36,783 nucleotides of DNA from an uncultured Alteromonadaceae bacterium (GTDB lineage: Bacteria > Pseudomonadota > Gammaproteobacteria > Enterobacterales > Alteromonadaceae), in assembly GCA_950073835.1 (NCBI GenBank), contig CATMRP010000029.1, positions 1-36,783 of the forward strand, read 5' to 3'. Numbering within the stretch: the first letter of the stretch is position 1; each line of letters begins with the position of its first letter. The position numbers and the translations under genes are program-made. The notes beneath the pieces are model-generated. The model was not told the origin of the DNA. It made no database searches and saw only the letters and a program-made list of their open reading frames with translations. Shown one piece after another: positions 18,068 to 26,289 of this stretch.

Positions 18068-19348
18068 TCAACCTGACGCTCTGACATCAGGCGTATTATG
18101 CTCTGGTAAATGTTCGGTGCGCGGATCAATCTCAAATGCCGCAGGCGTGGTAATCCCCGCCGACGGCTGAAAAGTGGGATGCGAGTCACTGGTATCAGGT
18201 AACACGTGACTACGACGGCGAATAATCACGATAACGGCAAACAACAATAAAAAGAATGTCATATAGGCATAAAGTCCTTTAGCGCCCATAACCCCCATCA
18301 GAAAAGCGGCTAACGGTCCGCCGATGGCAGAACTGATGCCATAAGTGATCAGCATTCCACTGCCAATGGGCAGAAAATCCTTTGCCGTGGCATTGTCATT
18401 CACGTGAGCCAGACAAATGGCATAGGAAGTCATACAGGTGCCGCCCCACAGAAACGCCAGTATTGCTGCCGGCCAGCCGGCAAAACCCGACCAGAACGAC
18501 GCCAGCACAATAGCCAGTGATATCAAACCGCCAGCCAGCGCATTGTAAATTAAGATGATGCGCCTGTCGTAGCGGTCAGAGAAACGCCCTACCGGGATCT
18601 GAAAACAGGCGCCACCCAATACCGTGGCCGACATAAACATAGCCAGTTGCGCATTGGTAAAGCTGCTTTCGGCAGCAAACACCGGCCCGAGCGACCAAAA
18701 AGCGCCCGTCACCAGGCCCAGGATCACCGCGCCAATCATGGCGATATGCGAATGCTGCCAGACTTTTTTAAAACTCACTCTTACACTGTTGACCTTCGCC
18801 GGGGCCAGCGACAGCGTTAGCGATACGGGTATAATCGATAGCGCAACAAAGATTGCAGCGATACTGAAAAGTAACGGATAACTGGCATCCGCTAACAGGA
18901 GTAACTGTTGAGCGAGAGTAATCATCAACAGGTTCAGCATCGAGTAAAACGACAAAATCGTACCGCGATTGGTGGCATCGGCGCGCTCATTGAGCCAGCT
19001 CTCAATAATCATATACAGCCCGGATACCCCGGCCCCCAGGGCGAAACGCAGCACCAGCCACAATACAAACGACTGTAACCAGGCAAACAGCAGCGTAAAA
19101 ATAAGATAAGCACAGGCCAGTACCGCGAACCCACGAATATGGCCAACCCGCTTCAATACATGAGGCGTCGCCAGACAACCACCTATGATCCCCAGAAAAT
19201 AGGCCGAGCCCGTTAAGGCGATTTCCACGGCAGAAAAACCCAACTGATTGGCGGCCACGGGTAATAGCGTCAACAGTAAGCCATGACCCAGCAGTAACAG
19301 TGCATCAGACAACAACAGTGCAGAAATTGGCAGCAGTGAACGAACCAT
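18068..19348 (-). CDS. MFS transporter (YcaD-like)
   Basis: A 426-residue major facilitator with about 12 predicted helices and a long cytoplasmic tail. The N-terminal half resembles the YcaD group (YMIIESWLNERADATNRGTILSFYSM). The second-half loop PVGRFSDRYDRR matches the MFS loop motif. ATG 19348 is taken as start; a TTG three codons upstream is possible. It is convergent with the ABC permease gene (39 nt apart, with only a weak stem AACCAG/CTGGTT at 18048-18067). It is divergent from the ureide operon. Substrate unknown; location beside that operon leaves an export role for a nitrogenous product open. Confidence 0.88.
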   Translation of the reverse strand: MVRSLLPISALLLSDALLLLGHGLLLTLLPVAANQLGFSAVEIALTGSAYFLGIIGGCLATPHVLKRVGHIRGFAVLACAYLIFTLLFAWLQSFVLWLVLRFALGAGVSGLYMIIESWLNERADATNRGTILSFYSMLNLLMITLAQQLLLLADASYPLLFSIAAIFVALSIIPVSLTLSLAPAKVNSVRVSFKKVWQHSHIAMIGAVILGLVTGAFWSLGPVFAAESSFTNAQLAMFMSATVLGGACFQIPVGRFSDRYDRRIILIYNALAGGLISLAIVLASFWSGFAGWPAAILAFLWGGTCMTSYAICLAHVNDNATAKDFLPIGSGMLITYGISSAIGGPLAAFLMGVMGAKGLYAYMTFFLLLFAVIVIIRRRSHVLPDTSDSHPTFQPSAGITTPAAFEIDPRTEHLPEHNTPDVRASG

Positions 19349-19518
19349 AACAAGCAATCACGCGGATAAAGGTAATAACTTTACAATACCGAGAGAACGT
19401 AAAATTGCCAAGGCGCTCTGTACTTTTAAGGCCGATAAGCAACTACCTTGCCCCATCACTACCACTCACCGCACAAAACGCCCCTCATTGTTAACAAAAG
19501 CCACAACAATTTAACAAA

Positions 19519-19555
19519 CGTTTCACTTGACTTATTAGTGAAACGATTGTTTCAT
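19519..19555 (+). promoter_or_regulatory. promoter of the ureide operon with overlapping GTTTCA/TGAAAC operator
   Basis: A -35 TTGACT (19527-19532) and a -10 TTTCAT (19550-19555, 4 of 6 matches) are separated by 17 nt. Around them lie two overlapping palindromes: CGTTTCACT (19519-19527) with AGTGAAACG (19537-19545), perfect 9-bp arms and 9-nt spacer; and TGAAAC-GATT-GTTTCA (19539-19554). A repressor bound here would cover the promoter. RpiR-type repressors often bind GAAA/TTTC palindromes, which would suit the regulator at 15394; some TetR-family repressors bind similar sequences. Confidence 0.6.
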
Positions 19556-19584
19556 AGAGCTATCCTTCTGTAACATTAAACTTC

Positions 19585-20787
19585 ATGGATCATTTTACCG
19601 TTAGTTCGCCATTTGTCTGGCAACCAGCGCCCACGGTGGTGCCTGCTGAACAAGCCAGTACACCTGCTGCCAATGCAGAAAACGATAGCATTCACTCGCT
19701 GTCGGGCCTGCGCGTGGCCGTAAAAGACCTGTTTGCCATTAAAGGTACTGCCACCACCGCGGGTAATCCCCACTGGCTGGCCACGCACCCGGTAGCCGAT
19801 ACCACCGCTAGCGCCGTGACTAAGCTGATATCAGCGGGTGCTGAAGTTGCAGGCAAAACCATTACCGACGAACTGGCTTACAGCTTAAACGGGCAAAATA
19901 TCCATTACGGTACGCCGCAAAATCCACTAACGCCGGAGCGCCTGCCCGGCGGTTCATCAAGCGGGTCGGCCGTAGCAGTATCGGCCGACCTGGCCGACAT
20001 CGGCCTGGGCACCGATACCGGCGGCTCCATTCGTGTACCAGCCAGCTACAATAACCTTTTCGGCATGCGCCCAACCCATGGCCGCATCAGCACCGACGGC
20101 CTGGTCGCCCTGGCGCCCGGTTTCGATACCATCGGTGTGATGGCAAAAAGCCTTGATGTGCTTGAACGCAGTATGAACTGTTTATTCGACTCGCCGGTGA
20201 CCGATACTCCGGCGCTTACGTCTTTAGTGGTATACCAAACGGCAGTGGATAACAGTGAGCAGGCAAGTGCCGCTAAACAATGGCTTGCGTCCACACCAAT
20301 CGCCAGCCTGGCAGGTGATTTCAGCCAGTTGGAACAGCTACCGCTGGCTGAAGCGTTCAGAGTATTACAGGGGCGTGAGATTTGGCAAACTCACGGTGAG
20401 TGGATAACGAACGCGCAGCCGGTATTTGCACCGGATATTGCCGAGCGATTTAACCAAAGCGCCCAAATCAGTGACGTTGAGGTACAACACGCAACACACA
20501 TACAACAACAGGTACGTCGGCATTTAGCTTCACTGTTAAACGACAACTGCGCCATAGTGCTGCCCACAACGCCGGGTTGCGCACCGCGGTTAACAGCCAG
20601 TGCGACCGAACTGACCGACTACCGCAAACAATTATTATCATTAACTGCCTTAGCCGGACTGGCGGGTTTACCACAACTGCATTTGCCGTTATTTCGCCTG
20701 AATGACGCACCCTGTGGCTTATCAGTGATAGGCCCGGCGGGCAGTGAAACCAGCCTGTTCGCTCTGGCTCGTACCCTTACGGAATAA
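19585..20787 (+). CDS. amidase-signature hydrolase, candidate oxalurate amidohydrolase
   Basis: A 400-residue amidase-signature enzyme with the complete Ser-cisSer-Lys triad: Lys47 (VKDLF), Ser124 in the Gly-Ser loop (GGSSSGSAVAV) and nucleophile Ser148 (GTDTGGSIR), at the usual 24-residue spacing. It is first in an operon with allantoate and ureidoglycine genes and stands directly before an HpxW-like gene. In Klebsiella, hpxW is linked to an amidase-type gene (hpxY), so hydrolysis of oxalurate toward oxamate is the likely job. No separate small HpxX-like partner is present. The function is inferred from context; the family also includes allophanate hydrolase and general amidases. The ATG has no strong ribosome-binding site. 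Confidence 0.75.
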   Translation: MDHFTVSSPFVWQPAPTVVPAEQASTPAANAENDSIHSLSGLRVAVKDLFAIKGTATTAGNPHWLATHPVADTTASAVTKLISAGAEVAGKTITDELAYSLNGQNIHYGTPQNPLTPERLPGGSSSGSAVAVSADLADIGLGTDTGGSIRVPASYNNLFGMRPTHGRISTDGLVALAPGFDTIGVMAKSLDVLERSMNCLFDSPVTDTPALTSLVVYQTAVDNSEQASAAKQWLASTPIASLAGDFSQLEQLPLAEAFRVLQGREIWQTHGEWITNAQPVFAPDIAERFNQSAQISDVEVQHATHIQQQVRRHLASLLNDNCAIVLPTTPGCAPRLTASATELTDYRKQLLSLTALAGLAGLPQLHLPLFRLNDAPCGLSVIGPAGSETSLFALARTLTE

Positions 20788-20798
20788 GAATAGAAAGC

Positions 20799-22397
20799 AT
20801 GACAAAACAACAACACACTGCTTTTACCGCGCCACACTATGCTGCTTCGACAGTAGGTAACGATATCCTGCAACGCGGCGGCACCGCCATTGAAGCCATG
20901 GTCGCCGCAGCGGCCTCTATTGCGGTGGAATACCCGCATATGAACGGCCTTGGTGGTGACGGTTTCTGGCTAATCAGTGAACCGGGCAAAGCACCGGTGG
21001 CTATCGACGCCTGCGGCACCGCAGCCGAACTGGCCGACAGCGATTTTTATCAGGGCCTGGATGCTATCCCCTCGCGTGGAGGCAAAGCGGCTTTAACCAT
21101 GGCTGGTGCGGTAGCTGGCTGGCAAAAAGCACTGGAGATCAGTGCCAACTGGCAATCGCCGATGCCGCTGCAGGACTTACTGGCCACCGCCATCAGTCAG
21201 GCTAACTGGGGCATCGAAGTGACCCAGAGTATGTCGGATGCCAGTTTTAAAACTTTCGATGATTTAGCCAGTGATGAAAACTTTGCCCAGTTCTTAATTA
21301 AGGGTAAGGCCCTTAAAAAAGGCAAAATTGTTAAACTCACTAAGCTTGCTAATACCTTACAGCGCTTGGCCGACAACGGCCTGAGTGACTTTTATCATGG
21401 CGATATCGCTCGCGAACTGGCGGCCGATCTTGAAGCGGCAGGCTCGCCGATTCGGCTGAGCGATTTTAACCAGTACGAAGCCAAAGTCGTTACGCCGCTA
21501 AGTGTCTCAACCTCAAAAGGCAAACTTTACAATCTACCCGCACCTACTCAGGGCATCGCCTCGTTAATTATTCTGGCCCTGTACGACCGCGTGGTCAGCC
21601 AGGGTAATAACGATGCCGATATGGTCCACCTGCTGATTGAATGTACTAAGCAAGCCTTTATAAAGCGTAATGAATACCTCACCGATCCGGGCCGCTTAAG
21701 TGTTGATCTCAATAGTATCCTGACCGATGAAGCACTGGATGAGATGGCAGCAGCCATAAAGCTCGACAATGCTCTGCCCTGGCCGCAGGAAGCCAAACTC
21801 GGTGACACCATATGGATGGGCGCCTGTGACAACCAGGGTCGCATGGTCAGCTATATCCAAAGCCTGTACTGGGAATATGGCAGCGGTGTAGTCAGCCCGC
21901 AAACCGGTATTGTGTGGAATAACCGCGGTACGTCGTTCAGCCTGACGCCCGGTCACTTACAACAGCTCAAGCCCGGTTTAAAACCCTTTCATACCTTAAA
22001 CCCGGCCTTTGCCGAGCTTAATGATGGCCGCCGTATCAGCTACGGCACCATGGGCGGCGAAGGTCAGCCACAAACTCAGGCTGCCTTGTTCAGCCGCTAT
22101 GTTTACCACAACCAGCCACTGGATAAATCCATAGCCCTCGGCCGCTGGTTACTGGGCCGTACCTGGGGCGATCAGTCGCATAACCTCAAAGTAGAGCGCG
22201 ATCTTAACGAATACGTTGGTGAGGAACTGCTGGCCCGTGGTCACGATATGGTAGTGGTCGATGCCTGCAATGAACTCATGGGTCACGCCGGCGCAGTGGT
22301 TTTGCATGTAGATGAGACCACCGAAGCGGCCACCGATCCGCGCAGTGATGGCAAAGCTTTCGCGCAAGCTTACACCGCAACAGGAGAAGTACAGTAA
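20799..22397 (+). CDS. hpxW: gamma-glutamyltransferase-family Ntn hydrolase, probable oxamate amidohydrolase HpxW
   Basis: A 532-residue protein of the gamma-glutamyltransferase fold. The family is made as a precursor that cuts itself before a Thr, which becomes the N-terminal nucleophile. Here the site is Thr337 in LGDTIWMGACDNQG, giving subunits of 336 and 196 residues. Klebsiella HpxW, an oxamate amidohydrolase (oxamate to oxalate plus ammonia), is known to yield subunits of about 35.5 and 20 kDa, which fits. No signal peptide is seen, unlike periplasmic glutathione hydrolases, and PHMNGLGGDGFWL replaces the usual N-terminal substrate motif. It lies between an amidase and a ureidoglycine aminotransferase operon, supporting the ureide role. 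Starts 11 nt after the amidase gene. Confidence 0.78.
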   Translation: MTKQQHTAFTAPHYAASTVGNDILQRGGTAIEAMVAAAASIAVEYPHMNGLGGDGFWLISEPGKAPVAIDACGTAAELADSDFYQGLDAIPSRGGKAALTMAGAVAGWQKALEISANWQSPMPLQDLLATAISQANWGIEVTQSMSDASFKTFDDLASDENFAQFLIKGKALKKGKIVKLTKLANTLQRLADNGLSDFYHGDIARELAADLEAAGSPIRLSDFNQYEAKVVTPLSVSTSKGKLYNLPAPTQGIASLIILALYDRVVSQGNNDADMVHLLIECTKQAFIKRNEYLTDPGRLSVDLNSILTDEALDEMAAAIKLDNALPWPQEAKLGDTIWMGACDNQGRMVSYIQSLYWEYGSGVVSPQTGIVWNNRGTSFSLTPGHLQQLKPGLKPFHTLNPAFAELNDGRRISYGTMGGEGQPQTQAALFSRYVYHNQPLDKSIALGRWLLGRTWGDQSHNLKVERDLNEYVGEELLARGHDMVVVDACNELMGHAGAVVLHVDETTEAATDPRSDGKAFAQAYTATGEVQ

Positions 22398-23215
22398 TGG
22401 ATGCATTCATGGAGTTATTGCCGACGATTCTGGCACTGATGGCCACCGGCGTGTTTGCTGGTATTCTGGCAGGCTTGCTCGGCGTGGGCGGTGGTATTGT
22501 TATTGTACCGGTACTGTACTTTTTGTTTCAGGCACTGGGCGTATCGGCCGACTCAGCCATGCTGATTGCCACGGCCACCTCATTGGCAACGATTATACCT
22601 ACGTCGGTCAGTTCAATCCGCGCGCACCGTAAAAAAGGCAACGTCGACAGCGACCTGCTCAAACGCTGGGGCCCGTTTATATTACTGGGGGTACTGCTGG
22701 GCAGCTTCGCGGTAACCCAGGTGAACGGTGAAGTATTAACCTTACTGTTTGGCATTATCGCCAGCTTGTCTGCCATTAACATGTTTATCGGTAGCAAAAG
22801 CGCCTGGTTTAACGACATACCCGGCGCCCTTGGCCAGCGCATTATTGCCATTTGCATTGGTTTATTCAGCGCCATGGTCGGCATTGGCGGTGGCACACTT
22901 ACCGTCCCTACCCTGACTTTTTGTAATTATCCGGCGCACCGTGCCGTCGGCACGGCCGCTGCGGTTGGCCTGATCATCTCGCTGCCAGCAGCGGTGACTA
23001 TGCTGATTTTTGGTCAGGCGCCGGCCGATGCGCCCGATGGCACCATCGGCCTGGTTAACCTGATTGGCTTTGCCGCCATTGTCCCCCTTACTGTGTTATT
23101 CGCACCGGTTGGTGCTGGCCTGGCCAGCAAACTGGATGCCGCAAAGCTCAAGAAAGTGTTTGCCGTGGTACTGCTTATCACCGGCGTAAGAATGCTTGCT
23201 CAGAGCGTGCTCTAG
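22397..23215 (+). CDS. TauE/SafE-family membrane permease
   Basis: A 272-residue membrane protein of about eight helices with the duplicated TauE/SafE pattern: GVGGGIVIVPVL in the first half and GIGGGTLTVPTL in the second. Its ATG overlaps the stop codon of the hpxW-like gene (TAATG), so the two are translationally coupled. Family members export or move sulfite, sulfoacetate and other small organic anions. Being embedded in a pathway predicted to end in oxalate, it may carry oxalate or another pathway acid; this is inferred from position only. Confidence 0.88.
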   Translation: MDAFMELLPTILALMATGVFAGILAGLLGVGGGIVIVPVLYFLFQALGVSADSAMLIATATSLATIIPTSVSSIRAHRKKGNVDSDLLKRWGPFILLGVLLGSFAVTQVNGEVLTLLFGIIASLSAINMFIGSKSAWFNDIPGALGQRIIAICIGLFSAMVGIGGGTLTVPTLTFCNYPAHRAVGTAAAVGLIISLPAAVTMLIFGQAPADAPDGTIGLVNLIGFAAIVPLTVLFAPVGAGLASKLDAAKLKKVFAVVLLITGVRMLAQSVL

Positions 23216-23223
23216 GAGAAAAA

Positions 23224-24447
23224 ATGAAACCCTTAACCATGCCACCCCGACTGCTGATGGGCCCCGGCCCGATAAACTGCTACCCCCGGGTGTTAACGGC
23301 CATGTCGCAACAGCTGGTTGGCCAGTACGACCCGGCCATGACCAGTTGCATGAATGAAGTAATGGCGTTGTACCGTCAGGTATTTGAAACCAATAATCAC
23401 CACACCCTGTTAGTGGATGGTACCTCACGCGCGGGTATCGAAGCCGTGCTGGTCTCTGCACTCGAACCCGGCGATAAGGTGCTGGTGCCGGTTTTTGGCC
23501 GCTTTGGTCATCTGCTATGTGAAATTGCCGAACGTGCCGGTGCCGAGGTACACAGTATCGAAGTGCCCTGGGGCGAGGTGTTTGAACCTGAGCAAATCGA
23601 AAAAGCTATTCGTGAAGTACAGCCTAAAATGCTGGCGGTAGTACAAGGCGATACCTCCACCACCATGCTGCAGCCACTGGAGCACTTAGGTGAAATTTGC
23701 CGTCGCTACGACGTGTTGTTCTACTCTGATGCCACCGCATCCATTGGTGGTAACCCGTTTAAAACCGACGAGTGGCAGCTCGATGCGGTATCTGTTGGTC
23801 TGCAAAAATGTTTAGGCGGACCTTCCGGTAGCGCGCCGATTACTTTAAGCGATCGCTACGTTGAGCTGGTGCGCAAGCGTCATCATGTCGAAGCAGGGAT
23901 TCGCGAATCTGCCCACCAGTCAGGCTCAGGCAGTCGCATACGCTCTAACTACTTTGATATTCCCATGCTGCTGGATTACTGGGGTGAGGAACGCCTGAAT
24001 CACCATACTGAAGCCGCTTCTATGCTGTTTTGTGCACGGGAATGCGCCATTAACCTGATTGAGGAAGGTATTGATAACAGCATTGCCCGCCATAAGCAGG
24101 CCGGCGATGCCATGCTGGCCGGTGTGCAGGCGCTGAATCTTGAGCCATTTGGTAACCTTACGCACAAAATGCATAACGTAGTAGGCGTAGAAATTCCGGA
24201 TGGCGTGGATGGCGAGCAGATCCGCCAGCAACTGCTGCTGGATTTTAACATTGAGATTGGAACCAGCTTCGGCCCGCTGAAAGGCCGTATCTGGCGTATT
24301 GGCACCATGGGCTATAACGCGCGTAAAGATGCCGTACTGCATACCCTGCAGTCGCTGGAAACCGTGTTACGCCGCGCCGGGCATAAACTGCCTAGCGGTG
24401 GTGGTGTTGACGCCGCGCTGGATAGCTTTTCGGGTTCATCACTATGA
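23224..24447 (+). CDS. pucG: (S)-ureidoglycine-glyoxylate aminotransferase (PucG-like)
   Basis: A 407-residue class V PLP aminotransferase. Lys195 in VGLQKCLGGPSG is the PLP lysine. The sequence matches Bacillus PucG closely at LMGPGP, VGQYDPA, DGTSRAGIEA, SNYFDIPMLLDYW, RLNHHTEA and SFGPLKGRIWRIGTMGY. PucG moves the amino group of (S)-ureidoglycine to glyoxylate, making oxalurate and glycine. The next gene makes ureidoglycine, and the two genes before permease and start encode enzymes expected to consume oxalurate and oxamate. AGGAG lies 5 nt before the ATG; the stop overlaps the next start (ATGA). Alanine-glyoxylate aminotransferase is the alternative, but context and motifs favour PucG. 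Confidence 0.85.
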   Translation: MKPLTMPPRLLMGPGPINCYPRVLTAMSQQLVGQYDPAMTSCMNEVMALYRQVFETNNHHTLLVDGTSRAGIEAVLVSALEPGDKVLVPVFGRFGHLLCEIAERAGAEVHSIEVPWGEVFEPEQIEKAIREVQPKMLAVVQGDTSTTMLQPLEHLGEICRRYDVLFYSDATASIGGNPFKTDEWQLDAVSVGLQKCLGGPSGSAPITLSDRYVELVRKRHHVEAGIRESAHQSGSGSRIRSNYFDIPMLLDYWGEERLNHHTEAASMLFCARECAINLIEEGIDNSIARHKQAGDAMLAGVQALNLEPFGNLTHKMHNVVGVEIPDGVDGEQIRQQLLLDFNIEIGTSFGPLKGRIWRIGTMGYNARKDAVLHTLQSLETVLRRAGHKLPSGGGVDAALDSFSGSSL

Positions 24448-25679
24448 TGGATTTTGCCAGCCTGGCCAACCAGGTGATGTTACGTTGCGATCAGCTCGGT
24501 GCGATCACTCAGTCGCCCGGCATCGTTGACCGTCGCTATCTGACCCCGCAGCACCGTCAGGCTAACGATTTAGTGGCCCAGTGGATGCGCGAGGCCGGGA
24601 TGACAGTCTGGCAGGACGCCGCGGGGAATCAATGGGGCCGTTATCACAGTACCGACGCCAACGCGCGCTCACTGGTACTGGGTAGTCACCTCGATACCGT
24701 GCCTAACGGTGGTAAATACGATGGTATGTTAGGCGTAATTGCACCACTGGCGGTGGTGCACCATTGCTTCGAAAACGGCATCCGTTTTCCGTTTCACATT
24801 GATATCGTCGGCTTTGGCGATGAAGAAGGCACTCGGTTTGGCTCTACGTTGCTGGGTAGCCGCGCGTTAACCGGTCGCTGGAAAGAAGACTGGCAGTTAC
24901 TGCGTGATGAAAACAAGGTGTCGCTACCTGAAGCGATGGCCGAATTCGGTCTGGCTTTCGATAAAGTTGGTGATGCAACGCTTAAGCCCGACAGCGTACT
25001 GGGCTATCTCGAAGTGCATATTGAACAAGGGCCGGTACTGGAAGATAAGCACTTGCCGGTAGGTTGGGTGACCGCGATTGCCGGCGCCAAACGCCTTAAT
25101 GTGCAGGTAAATGGTATGGCCGGACATGCCGGTACGGTGCCCATGGGCATGCGCCAGGATGCCCTGGCAGCCTCCAGCGAAATGGTGCTGGCGGTGGAGT
25201 CCATTGCCAGCCAGTTTGGCATTGTCGCCACCGTCGGCCGGCTCGAAACCAGGCCCGGCGCGGTAAATGTGATCCCCGGTCAGGTCAATTTTTCACTGGA
25301 TATCCGCAGTGAGCACGACCATAAGCGCGACGCCGCATTGCAACTGATTGAAGAAGTGTTCCGCGACATCGCCCAGCGCCGCCATGTGGACGTTAACTGG
25401 CAGCAAACCCACCATGCCGATGCCGTACATTGTGATCCTTACCTGTCACAAACATTGTCCCAGGCCATTCAGCTTAGCGGCCATAACGCCGTTAGTTTAC
25501 CCTCGGGGGCCGGGCATGATGCCATGGCCATGGATGCTATTTGCCCGGTCAGCATGTTGTTTGTGCGCTGCAAAGGCGGTATCAGTCATCATCCGGGAGA
25601 GTCAGTCACCAGCGCCGACGTTGCCGCCAGTTTACAGGTTATTTATCGATTTTTTGACGCTTTTTCGCCTGACTTTTAG
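24444..25679 (+). CDS. allC: allantoate amidohydrolase (M20 family)
   Basis: A 411-residue enzyme of the M20 hydantoinase/carbamoylase branch. Metal ligands are visible: His82 (GSHLDTVPNGG), Asp93 (KYDG), Glu127/Glu128 (DEEGTRFG), His192 (EVHIEQGPVL) and His383 (ISHHPGES). AllC hydrolyses allantoate to (S)-ureidoglycine, CO2 and ammonia. The start overlaps the aminotransferase stop by 4 nt. N-carbamoyl-L-amino acid hydrolase and ureidoglycolate hydrolase share the fold, so the name rests on pairing with PucG and PuuE. No AllE-type ureidoglycine aminohydrolase is seen, which fits a route through transamination. Confidence 0.82.
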   Translation: MMDFASLANQVMLRCDQLGAITQSPGIVDRRYLTPQHRQANDLVAQWMREAGMTVWQDAAGNQWGRYHSTDANARSLVLGSHLDTVPNGGKYDGMLGVIAPLAVVHHCFENGIRFPFHIDIVGFGDEEGTRFGSTLLGSRALTGRWKEDWQLLRDENKVSLPEAMAEFGLAFDKVGDATLKPDSVLGYLEVHIEQGPVLEDKHLPVGWVTAIAGAKRLNVQVNGMAGHAGTVPMGMRQDALAASSEMVLAVESIASQFGIVATVGRLETRPGAVNVIPGQVNFSLDIRSEHDHKRDAALQLIEEVFRDIAQRRHVDVNWQQTHHADAVHCDPYLSQTLSQAIQLSGHNAVSLPSGAGHDAMAMDAICPVSMLFVRCKGGISHHPGESVTSADVAASLQVIYRFFDAFSPDF

Positions 25680-25708
25680 GCCATTTATCAAGTAGAAGGA
25701 TGATACGC

Positions 25709-26074
25709 ATGAAGATCCCCAGAATTTATAATGATGCAGACGGCAAAAGCCATTTTGGTGAAGCCGAAATCCCGCTTAAAGATGGCGGCCCAATCGGTTT
25801 ATTATCAGAGAAGATCCCGGCAGGTTCGATTATTTTTCGCGAAACCCCCGCCGACTATGATTTTAAATGGCACCCTGCGCCGACACGCCAGTTGCTGTTC
25901 ATTTTAAAAGGCCGGGCCGAATTCACCGTGTCCTCCGGCGAACGCCACGTGTACGGTGCCGGTGACGTGTTATTACTGGAAGATACCGAAGGCGAAGGCC
26001 ATTGCAGCCGCGCTATGTACAATGAAGTCCGCCATTCAATTTTTGTTACCCTGCCAGAGGGTTTCCCTTACTAG
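25709..26074 (+). CDS. small single-domain cupin, last gene of the ureide operon
   Basis: A 121-residue single cupin. ATG 25709 is chosen because AGAAGGA precedes it by 8 nt; the ATG at 25700 overlaps that site. The first cupin motif is incomplete (WHPAPTRQLLFILKG, one His and Gln in place of Glu), and the second has GAGDVLLLEDTEGEGHCS with one His. Metal binding is therefore uncertain. It is too short for AllE (a double cupin) and does not look like HpxZ. Possible roles are ligand binding, isomerisation or protection of unstable ureidoglycine. No function is assigned. Confidence 0.8.
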   Translation: MKIPRIYNDADGKSHFGEAEIPLKDGGPIGLLSEKIPAGSIIFRETPADYDFKWHPAPTRQLLFILKGRAEFTVSSGERHVYGAGDVLLLEDTEGEGHCSRAMYNEVRHSIFVTLPEGFPY

Positions 26075-26225
26075 CAAATCCCACAGAGTTCTCCGTATGG
26101 GGCTGGCTGCTCATGAGTCAGTCACGCCCCTCTCTGGTGCAATGGCTCTTTAACGCCGCCAACAAAAGCCACACAACGCAATTATAATCTTTTAATTACA
26201 GCAACTTAAATATCAACCTATCATT

Positions 26226-26241
26226 CGGACCAAATGGTCAG
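26226..26241 (+). promoter_or_regulatory. RutR-like operator before the exported deaminase gene
   Basis: Palindrome GACCA-AA-TGGTC within CGGACCAAATGGTCAG, 49 nt before the proposed start. It matches 11 of 14 defined positions of the E. coli RutR box TTGACCA-N2-TGGTCAA. It is one of three such sites in this block; the downstream bases GATTATTGCTT resemble those after the site at 34311. Confidence 0.55.
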
Positions 26242-26289
26242 ATTATTGCTTCATTGGTAACGTCTTTTTTAACCTCTACAGTGAGCAAT

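Noticed and set aside
20799-22397. Glutathione-degrading gamma-glutamyltransferase
   Set aside because: No signal peptide, N-terminal motifs differ, and the gene sits in a ureide operon next to an amidase and a PucG-like gene.
26075-26160. Hairpin GGGGC...GCCCC after the cupin gene as terminator
   Set aside because: Arms contain several mismatches and a bulge and no T-run follows.
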